Shown here: positions 31,890-32,044 of the stretch, piece by piece | Layout: every line of letters begins with the position of its first letter | Position numbering within the stretch: the first letter of the stretch is position 1 | Source of the DNA: Actinomycetota bacterium | Lineage (GTDB): Bacteria > Actinomycetota > Thermoleophilia > Gaiellales > F1-60-MAGs149 | NCBI GenBank assembly: GCA_009885805.1 | Contig: VFJZ01000041.1 | Span: 1-32,044 of the forward strand | DNA: 32,044 nucleotides | Reading direction: 5' to 3' | Program-made: the position numbers and the translations under genes | The notes under the pieces: model-generated | What the model saw: the letters and a program-made list of their open reading frames with translations, nothing else | Databases searched by the model: none | Told to the model about the DNA's origin: nothing

Positions 31890-32044
31890 GCAGGCCGGGC
31901 AGCTGCGGGGCGTGCAAGCGCCCCGAGGAAAGTCCGGACACCACAGGGCAGGGTGGTCGAGAAGTCGACCCGGGGAAACCCGCGGGAAAGTGCCACAGAG
32001 ACACACCGCCGATGGCTGAGCCGCAGCTGCGCTCCGCACAGGCA
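31890..32044 (+). ncRNA. rnpB: RNase P RNA, class A (5' part, cut by window end)
   Basis: The conserved 5' half of bacterial RNase P RNA is present. GGGGCG-TGCAAG-CGCCCC forms the P3-type hairpin, directly followed by GAGGAAAGTCCGGACACCAC (5' strand of P4 and J3/4). Then come CAGGGCAGGGTGGTC, ACCCGGGGAAACCCGCGGGA and AAGTGCCACAGAGACACACC, all highly conserved in the family. The RNA is the catalytic subunit that trims tRNA 5' leaders. About 155 bases are in the window and the specificity/3' part lies beyond it. The 5' end is estimated from the -10 box and helix P1 and may be off by a few bases. Confidence 0.93.

Noticed and set aside
31176-32039. N-terminal extension of the S9 peptidase frame through the SDR gene and rnpB
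   Set aside because: The sequence is Arg/Gly-rich and antisense to a conserved RNA; the GTG at 31175 begins the family-like N-terminus.

Overview
This is a very GC-rich, tightly packed chromosomal segment. Gene content and gene style point to an actinobacterium, most likely of the Thermoleophilia (Solirubrobacterales/Gaiellales type): many GTG starts, lipoproteins, PucR/CdaR and PRC-barrel proteins, a D-glucuronyl C5-epimerase-like exported protein, and a class A RNase P RNA. The class assignment is inference. No phage, plasmid, insertion sequence, tRNA or CRISPR is visible. Both ends cut a gene: a serine protease on the left and rnpB on the right.

Layout. 1-1454 (-): a secreted trypsin/streptogrisin-type protease, split by a frameshift between propeptide and catalytic domain. 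1622-5520: gamma-glutamyltransferase (-), divergent from a GAF-PucR regulator followed by a lone cheC (+). 5517-7799 (-): a small TPR-like protein, etfB and etfA. 7864-10901 (+): exported C5-epimerase-domain protein, a repeat-bearing spacer, and a TolB-like propeller lipoprotein. 10898-12034 (-): NlpC/P60 endopeptidase. 12144-14522 (+): a hypothetical protein, a DapA-family lyase/deaminase and a proline-racemase-family enzyme, which look like part of a hydroxyproline catabolic route. 14519-18227 (-): gabT-like aminotransferase, PotD-like binding lipoprotein, ECF sigma factor and a membrane protein with a Gmad2-like domain (putative anti-sigma). 18298-20747: a redox module in which a cytochrome c and a small membrane protein (-) diverge from a cytochrome b-like/molybdopterin oxidoreductase (+). 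20787-25407 (+): leuB-ilvB-ilvN-ilvC operon with a recognisable promoter and a branched-chain leader peptide. 25411-29104: membrane hypothetical (-), thioredoxin-like lipoprotein (+), FIST sensor protein (-), cyclophilin (+), PRC-barrel protein (-). 29457-31858 (-): short-chain dehydrogenase and S9 peptidase. From 31890 (+): RNase P RNA.

Regulatory architecture is the most distinctive aspect. Thirteen annotated starts at the head of transcription units have a TANNNT-like -10 box ending 6-8 bases before the start codon (a fourteenth, the TolB-like gene, has a weaker match). This is the signature of leaderless mRNAs. In three divergent pairs the two -10 boxes overlap within 7-10 bp and the start codons lie only 18-24 bp apart; in two of these the boxes share the same central TA. 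In contrast, the leuB-ilvBNC operon has a -35/-10 promoter with a 17-bp spacer, a 23-codon leader peptide ending in a Val/Leu/Ile run, and hairpins before leuB, consistent with attenuation. Three convergent gene pairs end in the same TTAG four-base stop overlap, and 3' terminators are mostly absent.
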